Assembly (NCBI GenBank): GCA_937625935.1
Contig: OW569380.1
Location: 1-64,000 of the forward strand
Source: Tetramitus jugosus
Lineage: Eukaryota > Heterolobosea > Eutetramitea > Acrasida > Vahlkampfiidae
DNA length: 64,000 nucleotides
Direction of reading: 5' to 3'
A model generated the notes under the pieces. It had not been told where the DNA came from and ran no database searches. It worked only from the letters and a program-made list of their open reading frames with translations. Position 1 is the stretch's first letter. The number at the start of each line of letters is the position of its first letter. Positions 40,700-50,823 of the stretch are shown here, piece after piece. A program made the translations under genes and the position numbers.

Positions 40700-42000
40700 G
40701 ATTTACTATTCCACATACATCAGAAAGGAACAGGATACTGTGTGAAATTCACACTGAGAATCATCTTGGTGATAATTCAATGCGACATGAATTCCACAAA
40801 CAAAGAGTAACTTGGTTCAAGCTACAAGATCCTATTGCGAAATACTGTAACTCATGTACCATCTGCCAAATGAAAAATGGGACAAAAAGGCCAATTGTTC
40901 CATTTCGAATTGTGGTTGCAGAAAGGACACTCCAACATCTATATATCGACCTTTCATTCATGATGGTCGACAGCAGCCAAATTGGGATGGTCAATCTCAT
41001 TGATCATTTTACAAAGAGATTGTGGTCAAAGGCCATCCCTAGCAAGAGTGCGACAGTGGTTGCTGCATTCCTGGAGGAAGTTTCTGCGACATGGGATTGG
41101 TTGAAGAGAACGTTGAGCGTGACTCTGATGACGTCCAATTCACCACATACCTTAGAAGTGACAACGGTGGTGAGTTCATTGCAAAAGAGATTTCCACTCT
41201 CTGTTCCAGGTATGGAATCCAGAAGAAAGAGGGTGCTCCTTATGCGCCATGGATTCAAGGTGTTGTTGAAGCTGTGAACAAGACCATAAAGAACATGTTA
41301 AAGGCTCGAATGTTGTCCAACAACAGCACTGGTTGGTCACAAATGTTGCATTCAACATGTGTTCAGTATAACAATAAGTACCATTCTGTGATCAAGATGT
41401 CTCCAAACGAAGCCTGGGGTAGATGTTTTAGACCGAAGACCGAATCCACAAGCCATGACTGATCAAGAAACTGCAGATAGGCTATTCTGGCTACAAACAA
41501 TAAGAAATCGTACCATCGACAGATACAAAACACAGAGACAAAATTGGCTCAAAAGTGGAAAGGTGAACGTTTATTGTGTTGGCGATGTTGTGTTGGTGAG
41601 AGTACCTGAAAGGTATAGGTCAAAGCTGGAGTATCTCTGGGGTCGAAAAGGTGTTGTTGTGGATGCTCCGGTGGACGAGAGTGGCTTCTCGCTACTCAAG
41701 TATCGGTTGAGGTGGCTTGAAACAGGTGGCTTTAGGAAGTGTGAGGGCGTCGGTTCAGAAACGACCTATTTTGTTCACACTCGAGACCTCAAGCCGTTCG
41801 TATTGGGTCAAGATCTGTTGTTAGAGCCAGCAGATCATGAATCTTTGGACCACAGTGCGCCAGAATATCACGAGAATGACTATGAAGATGGCGTACTCTC
41901 CCCTCATACATGCCATCTGTTGGTCATGTTGGAGAGGAAAGAAATGTTGCAGTTGGTGCTGGTGATAGTGTTGCCAGAAAGCGAGACAGAGCATCTTTAG
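40700..42000 (+). pseudogene. Retroviral-type (rve) integrase remnant, frameshifted
   Basis: Three consecutive frames carry one integrase. The N-terminal H2C2 zinc element is seen as EIHTENHLG then CNSCTIC; the catalytic core has YIDLSFM (first Asp), RSDNGGEF (second Asp) and GVVEAVN (Glu), with exactly 35 residues between second Asp and Glu (DD35E). A frame change lies near 41088-41091 and another near 41440-41460; after that a C-terminal domain with GDVVLVRVP and a chromo/SH3-like region runs to about 41850. No reverse transcriptase or capsid gene is nearby. It could come from a Ty3-like or Maverick-like element and resembles the intact integrase at 53680-54783 in core motifs, though it is clearly a different lineage. 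Confidence 0.75.
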
Positions 42001-42405
42001 CACTGTTGGAATGTGTCGGCGAATCACCGAAATTTCCAGTAAAAAGTCGAAAAAATAGGAAGAGGAGAAAACGGGAAAATTGCAACCCACCACCATCATT
42101 TCCGCTACAGTGAGAGGCGTATGCAGGAACAAATATTCAAGAAACCATTGTGAGGGACGGGGGTGGCGTGGGTTTTCAGGCGAATGTCTCCTTGGACCAC
42201 GCTTACTAGGGCACGTCGCAACTCACAGTGTCCTGAATAAATTGTTCTTGCAAAGACGACCTACAGCATGCAAGGAAAATTGAGCAATTGTAATAAATTT
42301 TTTATTGTTTAATAAAATTATGGGTCTGTAGTAGCTTCCAGTCGTCTACAAAATTTTGTAGATGAAAAAAAAATTGAGCATCTACACATGTAGATACCAC
42401 AGACT
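42001..42405. other. A/T-rich stretch with two short palindromes
   Basis: No gene. It carries perfect palindromes at 42345-42362 and 42380-42395, just left of the tandem duplication. Confidence 0.5.
42345..42395. repeat. Pair of palindromes sharing the TCTACA arm
   Basis: TCTACAAAATTTTGTAGA (42345-42362) and ATCTACACATGTAGAT (42380-42395) are each perfect palindromes with related arms. They lie between the integrase remnant and the duplicated unit and could be the end of a decayed mobile element. Confidence 0.6.
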
Positions 42406-42455
42406 ACAGTTGTCTTCAGAATCAATGAGTTTATCAATTTATACCAAGCGAGATG

Positions 42456-42824
42456 CTATTTCTTGATTCTCAGACCAATTTGACCCAATTGTGCACCATT
42501 TACCTTATCTTTCAATAGAATAACAGAGCCTGGGAATTGTTGAGAGAAGAATTCAATCGTCCTGTTCTTGAGAAGTAACTTGGGTGCTTCATCTAGAGTG
42601 TTGACACGATCCATAAGGGATTGTGTGAGAAAAGTGTATTTTTCAGAAGGTAGCAATTTTCTTAACTTTGTCCTAATGTATGCCTTTAGTCCGTAGATGT
42701 TGTCCTCCTTTCTCATGGCTTCCAAAGTCATCAAAAGTTCCTCTTTGCTTTGTTTTCCATCTTCAACATCATTGGCATATTGTTGGATAACATTCAAGAT
42801 CTCACTTAGCTCTTTCCTTTCCAT
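42456..42824 (-). CDS. Uncharacterised 122-aa helical protein, copy A
   Basis: ATG to stop, 122 residues, mostly helical and charged at the N-terminus (RKELSEILNVIQQYANDVED), with a C-terminal block APKLLLKNRTIEFFSQQFPG and GAQLGQIGLRIKK. No signal peptide or membrane segment. Identical to copy B in the duplicated unit; the C-terminal third is also identical to the 123-aa paralogue at 45166-45537. Unknown family. Confidence 0.55.
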   Translation of the reverse strand: MERKELSEILNVIQQYANDVEDGKQSKEELLMTLEAMRKEDNIYGLKAYIRTKLRKLLPSEKYTFLTQSLMDRVNTLDEAPKLLLKNRTIEFFSQQFPGSVILLKDKVNGAQLGQIGLRIKK

Positions 42825-43293
42825 GATTTATGTTGGCGAGTCGATGATTTTTTGTAGATATGACCGTTAAAGAATTTGTTAAAAATAGTCTTCGCTTGGT
42901 TATTGGTGGAAATTATTGTATTGCGAACATTCTTCACATGTATCCTGCCATTTCACTATTGGTCGCCAGAGAGTATCCGGCAGGAAAATCAATCTCTGCA
43001 CTCGAATATTAACAAGATGTGGAATCCGATGTTTATTGATAAAAAATGACTCAAAATATGACGGTTAGACCAAGGTTTTCCAGGATGCAGTGTCGATCTC
43101 GTTGTATTTAACATGGTTCCCTTCGCCTCGAAGCACCTTGTGGATATAGAGAGTGGATTCAAGTAGCCTGTACATGTTCAAAGTTGAGTCCTGTGAACTA
43201 GTTCCTTGTAAAGTACACCTTATTCTAAATCGTTTGACAAGGTTGTTCCTTTGATATCAGATGTTATATTTCAAGCTTTTTTTTATCAATCAT

Positions 43294-43739
43294 CTATTCA
43301 GTTTCTTCCCTTTCTAGCTCCTGTTCGAATCTCTGAACGGTTTCCTTGACACCCTCAACAAACTGCTCAAGATAGAACAGTTCTTCTTCTTCCAGAAAAA
43401 TAGAAAGAGTTTTAGTAGTGAAAAGGTGAGCTTCATCCACAGCTCGATTCAAATTTCCTCTTCCTAATTCTTGAAGAGCTCTTCGAGCTGTTTGTTTTCT
43501 TCTTGCGAGAGACCTTGTAAAAAACAAGTACTTGATTATTGGATCTTTTGACAAGATGTAGTAATTTCGTCCTTTTCCTTCTAAGAAACCACGGAATGCA
43601 CAGGTATGGGTGCTGATCCAGCGAGAAAGTCAATGATAACGGTCTTAAAAGAAACAAATCCAAAATTTGACCTATTCATCACCACATCTGTCAAGCCACA
43701 AAACCTCGAAATTAAATCCAATTGAGAGAATTCCACCAT
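43294..43739 (-). pseudogene. RRKQTARRALQ family copy with frameshift, copy A
   Basis: From the ATG at 43739 the frame reads MVEFSQLDLISRF, NFGFVSFKTVIIDFLAG and then needs a frame change near 43,600-43,620 to continue as FRGFLEGKGRNYYILSKDP, RSLARRKQTARRALQELG, NLNRAVDEAHLF and VEGVKETVQRFEQELE to the stop at 43294. Relatives elsewhere have a longer spacer at the break, so a small deletion probably caused it. A very short intron is an alternative but no good splice sites are visible. Confidence 0.55.
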
Positions 43740-43810
43740 GATATCCTCTGCACTTGGACTACGGTTGTCTTCAGAATCAATGAGTTTATCAATTTATACC
43801 AAGCGAGATG

Positions 43811-44179
43811 CTATTTCTTGATTCTCAGACCAATTTGACCCAATTGTGCACCATTTACCTTATCTTTCAATAGAATAACAGAGCCTGGGAATTGTTGAGA
43901 GAAGAATTCAATCGTCCTGTTCTTGAGAAGTAACTTGGGTGCTTCATCTAGAGTGTTGACACGATCCATAAGGGATTGTGTGAGAAAAGTGTATTTTTCA
44001 GAAGGTAGCAATTTTCTTAACTTTGTCCTAATGTATGCCTTTAGTCCGTAGATGTTGTCCTCCTTTCTCATGGCTTCCAAAGTCATCAAAAGTTCCTCTT
44101 TGCTTTGTTTTCCATCTTCAACATCATTGGCATATTGTTGGATAACATTCAAGATCTCACTTAGCTCTTTCCTTTCCAT
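43811..44179 (-). CDS. Uncharacterised 122-aa helical protein, copy B
   Basis: Exact duplicate of the 42456-42824 protein in the second unit. If the duplication is real and not an assembly artefact, the two encode the same product. Confidence 0.55.
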   Translation of the reverse strand: MERKELSEILNVIQQYANDVEDGKQSKEELLMTLEAMRKEDNIYGLKAYIRTKLRKLLPSEKYTFLTQSLMDRVNTLDEAPKLLLKNRTIEFFSQQFPGSVILLKDKVNGAQLGQIGLRIKK

Positions 44180-44648
44180 GATTTATGTTGGCGAGTCGAT
44201 GATTTTTTGTAGATATGACCGTTAAAGAATTTGTTAAAAATAGTCTTCGCTTGGTTATTGGTGGAAATTATTGTATTGCGAACATTCTTCACATGTATCC
44301 TGCCATTTCACTATTGGTCGCCAGAGAGTATCCGGCAGGAAAATCAATCTCTGCACTCGAATATTAACAAGATGTGGAATCCGATGTTTATTGATAAAAA
44401 ATGACTCAAAATATGACGGTTAGACCAAGGTTTTCCAGGATGCAGTGTCGATCTCGTTGTATTTAACATGGTTCCCTTCGCCTCGAAGCACCTTGTGGAT
44501 ATAGAGAGTGGATTCAAGTAGCCTGTACATGTTCAAAGTTGAGTCCTGTGAACTAGTTCCTTGTAAAGTACACCTTATTCTAAATCGTTTGACAAGGTTG
44601 TTCCTTTGATATCAGATGTTATATTTCAAGCTTTTTTTTATCAATCAT

Positions 44649-45094
44649 CTATTCAGTTTCTTCCCTTTCTAGCTCCTGTTCGAATCTCTGAACGGTTTCC
44701 TTGACACCCTCAACAAACTGCTCAAGATAGAACAGTTCTTCTTCTTCCAGAAAAATAGAAAGAGTTTTAGTAGTGAAAAGGTGAGCTTCATCCACAGCTC
44801 GATTCAAATTTCCTCTTCCTAATTCTTGAAGAGCTCTTCGAGCTGTTTGTTTTCTTCTTGCGAGAGACCTTGTAAAAAACAAGTACTTGATTATTGGATC
44901 TTTTGACAAGATGTAGTAATTTCGTCCTTTTCCTTCTAAGAAACCACGGAATGCACAGGTATGGGTGCTGATCCAGCGAGAAAGTCAATGATAACGGTCT
45001 TAAAAGAAACAAATCCAAAATTTGACCTATTCATCACCACATCTGTCAAGCCACAAAACCTCGAAATTAAATCCAATTGAGAGAATTCCACCAT
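44649..45094 (-). pseudogene. RRKQTARRALQ family copy with frameshift, copy B
   Basis: Exact duplicate of 43294-43739, including the same frame break, so the break predates the duplication. Confidence 0.55.
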
Positions 45095-45165
45095 GATATC
45101 CTCTGCACTTGGACTACGGTTGTCTTCAGAATCAATGAGTTTATCAATTTATACCAAGCGAGATG

Positions 45166-45537
45166 CTATTTCTTGATTCTCAGACCAATTTGACCCAATT
45201 GTGCACCATTTACCTTATCTTTCAATAGAATAACAGAGCCTGGGAATTGTTGAGAGAAGAATTCAATCGTCCTGTTCTTGAGAAGCAACTTGGGAGCTTC
45301 GTATAGATCGTCATAACGATCAAAAATAGAGTCCACAAAGATACGTCGTTTCTCTGGGGGCAGGAACTCTTTGTACTTTACCCCAAAGCTAATCATCAAC
45401 GACCTAAGTCTGTGGATGCTGGTGTTCTTTCTCAATGCTTCCAAAGTAATTAAAAACTCTTCTCTATGATCTTCGTCAATCTCCTCTGCATTTTTTTTGA
45501 AGATATCCAATGTGTCTCTTAACAATTTCCAATCCAT
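45166..45537 (-). CDS. Uncharacterised 123-aa helical protein, diverged paralogue
   Basis: 123 residues. The N-terminal two thirds (MDWKLLRDTLDIFKKNAEEI, EEFLITLEALRKN) are alignable to but clearly different from the 122-aa proteins, while the last ~40 residues from APKLLLKNRT on are identical. That mosaic marks the recombination site of the tandem duplication or a gene-conversion tract. Confidence 0.6.
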   Translation of the reverse strand: MDWKLLRDTLDIFKKNAEEIDEDHREEFLITLEALRKNTSIHRLRSLMISFGVKYKEFLPPEKRRIFVDSIFDRYDDLYEAPKLLLKNRTIEFFSQQFPGSVILLKDKVNGAQLGQIGLRIKK

Positions 45538-45759
45538 GATTCGTTGTTTTGATAAAAGTTTTCAGTACATGAGAAGATGGCGCCAAAAAACCGGTGATGA
45601 TAAGTCCGCCTGAAGATGAAAAATCGAACTCAACCAAAGCATCCAACGAGTTATCATTTATGTGAAGACAACAGCAACAACCATCTTGCTCTCATCACGT
45701 TCTCAGACACAAGGTTGATTACAAGTTTAATAAGAAGGAGGAACTTTTTGCTGTTGTAT

Positions 45760-46623
45760 CTATATGTCCAAGTCATCGACTAAACTTTGACTCCCGAAAT
45801 GAGAAAGCAGTGCCTTTGTTCTCATCTTTTTTGACAAGATTGTTTTTATCCGTTCCATGTCCTTGCGTTGGTCCAGTACTTGTTGAATCACGTGATCGAA
45901 CGCTCTATTGACATTTTGACCTGTTCTAGCACAACAGTACGTATAGATATCATTGAGATCATACTGATTCTCATCCCACAGTATCAAATTAGTTTTCTTC
46001 AAATAGGACTGAAACAGCGACACATGTTCTCTTCTCAAGAGTTGACCTGAAGCAGAAGAATAATTGGATTGTTCACCATACTTGTTTGCAATGATCACAT
46101 GAGGAATAGCATTCGTCGCATATCGAGACACGTCGTTACTTGCTTGCATGGACTTTACACTCTGAATTTTCTTGATCCAATTAATGTAACGTTCGCCCCA
46201 GATATTTGCAGGTGTGTAGAAATCATGAACAAACACGATTGCATCACTGCACTCTATCCATTGATCCACAATGACTGGGTCCTTTGTCTCTCCAGTGTCA
46301 ATCAATTGAATGTGAAGAGGTTTCTTTGGTGCATTCTTACTGTAAAAGGAGGAAGATGGACTTGTTGCGTTTACAGTAGAGCTCTTCTGTTCACTACTGG
46401 ATGGAGTCGTCTGATGAGGTAGGTAATTGAACATGTCAATGATGCGACTCGTTACCGGTCTATTCTCATGAGTTTCTGGTTCGAATATGCCTTGAGAAAA
46501 TCTTTGAATGAGAGCGCTTTTGCCAGCGAGTTGGGGACCCACCACGCAAATGGTGATTGTATCGCTATCTTGACAAGGTGATAGGGATGGCTGTTGGTCA
46601 AAGCTTGGGTCGTTCATTGTCAT
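45760..46623 (-). CDS. Atypical Ras-like small GTPase
   Basis: 287 residues, longer than the usual ~200. G1 is GPQLAGKSALIQRF, G3 is reduced to DTGE (usually DTAGQE), G4 is NKYGE where NKxD is normal, and G5 is near CCARTGQN. An insert of ~25 Ser-rich residues lies between switch I and G3 (SSSEQKSSTVNATSPSSS). The C-terminus (SLVDDLDI) has no prenylation cysteine. The changed G4 may alter guanine specificity or nucleotide binding. Rab/Ras-like ancestry is supported by SDAIVFVHDFYTPAN and the GERYINWIKKI helix. Confidence 0.75.
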   Translation of the reverse strand: MTMNDPSFDQQPSLSPCQDSDTITICVVGPQLAGKSALIQRFSQGIFEPETHENRPVTSRIIDMFNYLPHQTTPSSSEQKSSTVNATSPSSSFYSKNAPKKPLHIQLIDTGETKDPVIVDQWIECSDAIVFVHDFYTPANIWGERYINWIKKIQSVKSMQASNDVSRYATNAIPHVIIANKYGEQSNYSSASGQLLRREHVSLFQSYLKKTNLILWDENQYDLNDIYTYCCARTGQNVNRAFDHVIQQVLDQRKDMERIKTILSKKMRTKALLSHFGSQSLVDDLDI

Positions 46624-47165
46624 CCTTCTGTCTGTGAGCTAGCTATCGTTTGTTTTTGTCAGTGTGGTTTTGTGTCTGCGATGATGGTTGTGTGATGGTT
46701 TAAGTGCTGAGAGCGAAACTGAATGATAACGACAGGAAGAACACAACGTTCGAATCCCTCCAGATATGAAAGGAGATGACAAAATTATGGCCCGTCATGC
46801 CGAAGAGTCATTATGTTCAAATAGGAACAACAACCCAACTAATGGAGAGACCAATTTTTGAGGATTTTGGGAACAAAAACTTGTTGTTTGGCAATTTATC
46901 CAGAAATGAAACAAATTGCGGTCAACAATTGCATTGGAAGAGTCTAAACCCTACATAAGACACTGGTGGTGAAGTCGCGAATATGGTTTATTGAAGCAGT
47001 CGGACAACTACAGCAGCTTTGAGAGAGCAATTGTTCTGGTTCAACATGATGATGACATGGTGTGTCAAAAATCTGGAGATCAACAACCATAAAAGACGGA
47101 GTTATTCGCCTCCATTACTCTTTTGAGCATCATCCACGAGAAAAAAAAACGAATCAGAAGCTGAA
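46624..47165. promoter_or_regulatory. Intergenic region between divergent GTPase and beta-lactamase-like genes
   Basis: About 540 bp with no supported gene. It should contain both promoters. No repeats or hairpins stand out. Confidence 0.4.
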
Positions 47166-48698
47166 ATGTCGCACTGCAAGACTGTCCTAATTGCCACAGT
47201 TGTGCTTTTGCTCGTGTTGACCACCTTGCTTTCACTGCCTAGTCTTTCTGAAGCTAAAAAACCAAGATCCAAGTCACAATCTCACCAGCATGCTCATTCC
47301 CACCAAGATCACAAGTCCAAGAGAAGCTCGTCCTCCAATTCAGATAGCCCATGTTCTTCTTCATTGGACATTGAGGATGATCCAGAGCTCGATGCTGCCG
47401 TTGAACGCGCAAGACAAAGATTCTTAGCAACGAGACCACATCCGTTTGATCGATTGACATCGACTCTGTTGGTGCCAAAATCGTCTTCGTCATTGTCTTC
47501 GACATCGTGGTCCAGAGGATCGTTTGATCAGAATCGTTTGGCTTATCCTGCTAGTTGTGTCAAGATGACGTACATGGTGAGTGCAGTGCAGTGGTGCCTC
47601 TCTCAAAAGCTCAAATTCAACTGTTTGGATCATCATGTGAGACCAATGATCATGGTGAGCTCTAATTTGGAGACTGGTGTCGTGGTGGACTTTGTGACTG
47701 GTGCTCCCAATTTGCCTCACTTGGACACTGCCAATGCCACTTTTTATCAATGGCTTGCAAAGCGTAACTATACTCAGGAATGGATGACCAAGAGACAATT
47801 GTTGGAGAGTCAAGTTGTTTTGCACAAGACTTATCCTACGAACAGTGGTGTTTTGTTGGGCGCTGAAGGATTAGCTAGAAACATGTTTGGCGGCAATTTG
47901 ATGAACACAAAGTGTACTGCTTCCTTGTTGGCCGAGATTGTGTCTGGAAAGCTGTTCCCAGAGGCACGTGAATACTTTATGGAACTCTTGTACCATCCAT
48001 TGGACTCCTATACTTGCTATGGACGTGGATTACCACCTGGTTCAATCATTTATACCAAGACTGGTAATGCGTATGATACGGTTGAAGAGATTGCCTATGT
48101 TTTGCTACCAAACGGCAAGCAATTCATTCTATCAACATTTACCAATGGTTATGAACCATCTGAGCCAAAGTTTGATACTCTCTCTTACTATATTCAATTG
48201 ATTATCGAAGAAGCAAAGTTAGACGAGGGATTGCCACCAATGCTCGAGTTTGATGTATCTTCCAGCAACTTCTTCTCCAGTGGTGATTGGTTGAATGGAC
48301 AAGCCAAGGACATGTACGGCTCCTCGTACAAGTACAATGTGCAAAGTGGACAACAACAGGCTGGTTGGAAGTTCCAAGTTCCAGAAGAAGGTCTCTATGA
48401 GATCTCCATCTGGAATCCAGAGTCATCTACTGCATCCACCAGTGTTCCTTTCACCATTGAGCATGCATCTGGTACTGATACATACAATATGAATCAGAGA
48501 GTGAACGGAGGCAGATGGTCCAAGTTGGACGATCTCTACTTCTTTGCTGGACAGACTTACTCTGTGACATTGGATCGACGCAACTCCCTTGCCAGTAACG
48601 ATGTGCCTTCTGTTTCTGTCAATGCGCTCAAGGTTGCCAAATGGCCAAACTGTGGTGCCATTCCAGGATCTCCATGCCTCTCCAGAGCTCGATTTTAA
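47166..48698 (+). CDS. Secreted serine beta-lactamase-like hydrolase with golvesin-type C-terminal domain
   Basis: 510 residues. A signal peptide (residues about 5-29) is followed by a His/Ser/Lys-rich segment. Residues about 95-345 look like a class A beta-lactamase/transpeptidase fold: AYPASCVKMTYM gives the SxxK motif (Ser130, Lys133), and YTKTGNAYDTVEEIAYVLLP gives the KTG triad (298-300) with following strand. Residues about 360-500 are a golvesin/Xly carbohydrate-binding-like domain (GWKFQVPEEGLYEISIWNP, VNGGRWSKLDDLYFFAGQ). Plausible roles are cleavage of bacterial wall peptides or esters on ingested bacteria. Both domains are bacterial in style. Inference only for the substrate. Confidence 0.78.
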   Translation: MSHCKTVLIATVVLLLVLTTLLSLPSLSEAKKPRSKSQSHQHAHSHQDHKSKRSSSSNSDSPCSSSLDIEDDPELDAAVERARQRFLATRPHPFDRLTSTLLVPKSSSSLSSTSWSRGSFDQNRLAYPASCVKMTYMVSAVQWCLSQKLKFNCLDHHVRPMIMVSSNLETGVVVDFVTGAPNLPHLDTANATFYQWLAKRNYTQEWMTKRQLLESQVVLHKTYPTNSGVLLGAEGLARNMFGGNLMNTKCTASLLAEIVSGKLFPEAREYFMELLYHPLDSYTCYGRGLPPGSIIYTKTGNAYDTVEEIAYVLLPNGKQFILSTFTNGYEPSEPKFDTLSYYIQLIIEEAKLDEGLPPMLEFDVSSSNFFSSGDWLNGQAKDMYGSSYKYNVQSGQQQAGWKFQVPEEGLYEISIWNPESSTASTSVPFTIEHASGTDTYNMNQRVNGGRWSKLDDLYFFAGQTYSVTLDRRNSLASNDVPSVSVNALKVAKWPNCGAIPGSPCLSRARF

Positions 48699-48967
48699 GT
48701 GTATTACCTATATTATTACAAATTGCACATTCAAACAAACAAACACATGATGATACTCAGATACATGTCCTTTTAGATATGGTGGTGTCGCTCGAACGTT
48801 CAGTTGGACGCAAGATATCCCGCACTTTCGGGAAGGAAATCCCATTTCTCTCTTCTTATTTTATCAACAACACGACAAAACTCCCTCAGCCGTGTTGTCC
48901 AACAACAACAAACACACATATATCAAAACACAACAACAATAACAACAAAACACACCTATTATTCTAT

Positions 48968-50794
48968 ATGGTCAATAAATCAGGATTGAAACAATTTTCT
49001 CCTCTCATTGTCCTCTCAATCATTGAACTATTGTTTCTCATTGTTCTTCCCATTGTTTTCATTGTGACGACTTCTATTGGAAGCACACGGGACAAGACAA
49101 GTAACAATAGTGATATTCTAGTGTCAAGGACCAATCCATTCAGTGCCATATGGTGGAGCATTGTTACTCTCTGTTCTGCATGCATTCACTTGTTTGATGT
49201 GTGGTATGATGTTCCGTTGAGGAAATTGTTGGCCAAGGGTGATTCGAAATATGCCAGAAAATACTCTGTTTGGTGGTTGGTTGTGCGTGTCATGATCTCA
49301 TTGTTGGTTGGTTTTGTAATTGCACTTCCGACGTTGATTAGCTACTGTTTTGGAAGAGGAGTGAGAGAGTGGGTCGCTGGTGTTTGGGCCGGTGGATTAC
49401 TTGGCTTGTCGTTTTTGGTGATTGTTGGCTCCATTTTCAAGTTTCGAATTTTGAGACGATCGGGTCACATGGAAGACGTGTCCTATTTGGTCGATTTGGA
49501 TGATTTGAGTGATGAGGATGCCGATGAAGATTTGCTTGCGAGTAATAGTTATTATGATGAATTGGGTGGTTGGTATGAGAATAGAGGATCATCTCAAATG
49601 GGATTGACTGCACGTGTTCACAAGAGATCCATGATACCAAAGGTGACAACGTTTAGGGTGTGCAACTGTGTGATTCAATCAATCATGTTGCTGTTGGTCT
49701 TGTTGTTGTGCATTGGTACCATGTTGGCTACAGTTCAAGCCATTTGGATGTTTATTGAGGGTCAATCTGTGCACATGCCCGGTACGATTTATCGCATTCA
49801 CAATGGCAAACAGAGAATGCACATGTTGTGCAAGGGAGCGCCCAATGCTAAAAATGGAACGAATCCGTTGCCTACGGTGATTATTGAGAGTGGATTGGGA
49901 GTGGAGAGCCCTACAGTGTATTGGAACGACATTCAAAATCAATTAGCACTTTTGTTGATACGAGTTTGTGTCTATGATAGAGCTGGAGTTGGTTGGAGTG
50001 ATGCTGGTGCTTATCCAAGAGATTCGAACAGTATTGTGAACGATTTGAAGCAATTGTTGGACAAGGCAGGAGAAAAGGGACCATTTGTCTTGGTAGGTCA
50101 TAGCTTTGGAGGATATAACGTGCGAGTGTTCACTTCCCAGTATCCTGATCAAGTTTCTGGTTTGATGCTCGTTGATTCATCGCATGAAAATCAACAAGCA
50201 ATGATGTGGAAGGCGCAAAACATATCAGAGTCTGCTGGAAAGAAGGAGCAAGCAATGCAAGACATGGGAATCAATTTCATGAGAGTTTTTGCTCCGTTTG
50301 GATTCTATCGGTATGCAATACTCTCCATGAATCGTTTCATGCTCAATCCTTACAATCAAACGTTGTCAACAACTCAACGCAAAATCAAAGAATTCTCCAT
50401 GTTTGAGAACAAGTTTGTTTCCACTCTGTGGTCAGAAGCATCCAACTTCCCTACGAAGAGTGCATCTGAAGTAAGGCAATCAAGAGCATCAGGCTATGGT
50501 GATTTGCCGCTCGTTGTTCTCACGGCTGGTTATACGATGAACGGCACTTGTGCTGATAATCATATGCCACCAAAGTCTTCCATGTGCACAAATTTTGAAA
50601 AGTTCAAAACGGAGAATGCACAAATCACAATGGAGATGCAAGCAGATATGGCTTCCCTCAGTACGAACTCTGTTTGGGATATCATTTGGAATAGCTCTCA
50701 CAATATTGCCATTGATCAACCAGGCATTCTCGTGCAGCATATTGTCAATCTTGTACAAAAGGCTGCTAACTATCGGAGTTTGGCACAAAGGTAA
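48968..50794 (+). CDS. Membrane-anchored alpha/beta hydrolase
   Basis: 608 residues from the ATG at 48968 (the frame is open further left, overlapping the upstream gene's end, so this later ATG after an AACAACAAC leader is chosen). About five hydrophobic segments in the first ~280 residues, with an acidic cytosolic-type loop (LDDLSDEDADEDLL). The hydrolase domain starts near residue 290: PTVIIESGLGVESP, RVCVYDRAGVGWSD, FVLVGHSFGGYNVRVF (nucleophile Ser in GHSFGG), and a late His in SSHNIAIDQP. Related bacterial and amoebal proteins share this layout. Substrate unknown. Confidence 0.83.
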   Translation: MVNKSGLKQFSPLIVLSIIELLFLIVLPIVFIVTTSIGSTRDKTSNNSDILVSRTNPFSAIWWSIVTLCSACIHLFDVWYDVPLRKLLAKGDSKYARKYSVWWLVVRVMISLLVGFVIALPTLISYCFGRGVREWVAGVWAGGLLGLSFLVIVGSIFKFRILRRSGHMEDVSYLVDLDDLSDEDADEDLLASNSYYDELGGWYENRGSSQMGLTARVHKRSMIPKVTTFRVCNCVIQSIMLLLVLLLCIGTMLATVQAIWMFIEGQSVHMPGTIYRIHNGKQRMHMLCKGAPNAKNGTNPLPTVIIESGLGVESPTVYWNDIQNQLALLLIRVCVYDRAGVGWSDAGAYPRDSNSIVNDLKQLLDKAGEKGPFVLVGHSFGGYNVRVFTSQYPDQVSGLMLVDSSHENQQAMMWKAQNISESAGKKEQAMQDMGINFMRVFAPFGFYRYAILSMNRFMLNPYNQTLSTTQRKIKEFSMFENKFVSTLWSEASNFPTKSASEVRQSRASGYGDLPLVVLTAGYTMNGTCADNHMPPKSSMCTNFEKFKTENAQITMEMQADMASLSTNSVWDIIWNSSHNIAIDQPGILVQHIVNLVQKAANYRSLAQR

Positions 50795-50823
50795 ACATGT
50801 ATGCGATCATAGTTGGTTGAGCT

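Larger units (their letters stand above)
42406..45285. repeat. Tandem duplication of a 1,355-bp unit plus a partial third copy
   Basis: Positions 42412-43766 recur at 43767-45121, offset exactly 1,355 bp; I saw only a single difference (CTACAG/CTACGG at the junction). From 45122 a third copy begins and stays near-identical for about 160 bp, then diverges within the 123-aa gene. This is the expected result of unequal crossover between identical 3' ends of two paralogous genes. Each unit carries one 122-aa gene and one frameshifted RRKQTARRALQ family copy. Confidence 0.93.

Noticed and set aside
48641-48967. N-terminal extension of the alpha/beta hydrolase
   Set aside because: It would overlap the 3' end of the beta-lactamase-like gene and encodes leader-like AACAAC sequence; the ATG at 48968 follows directly.
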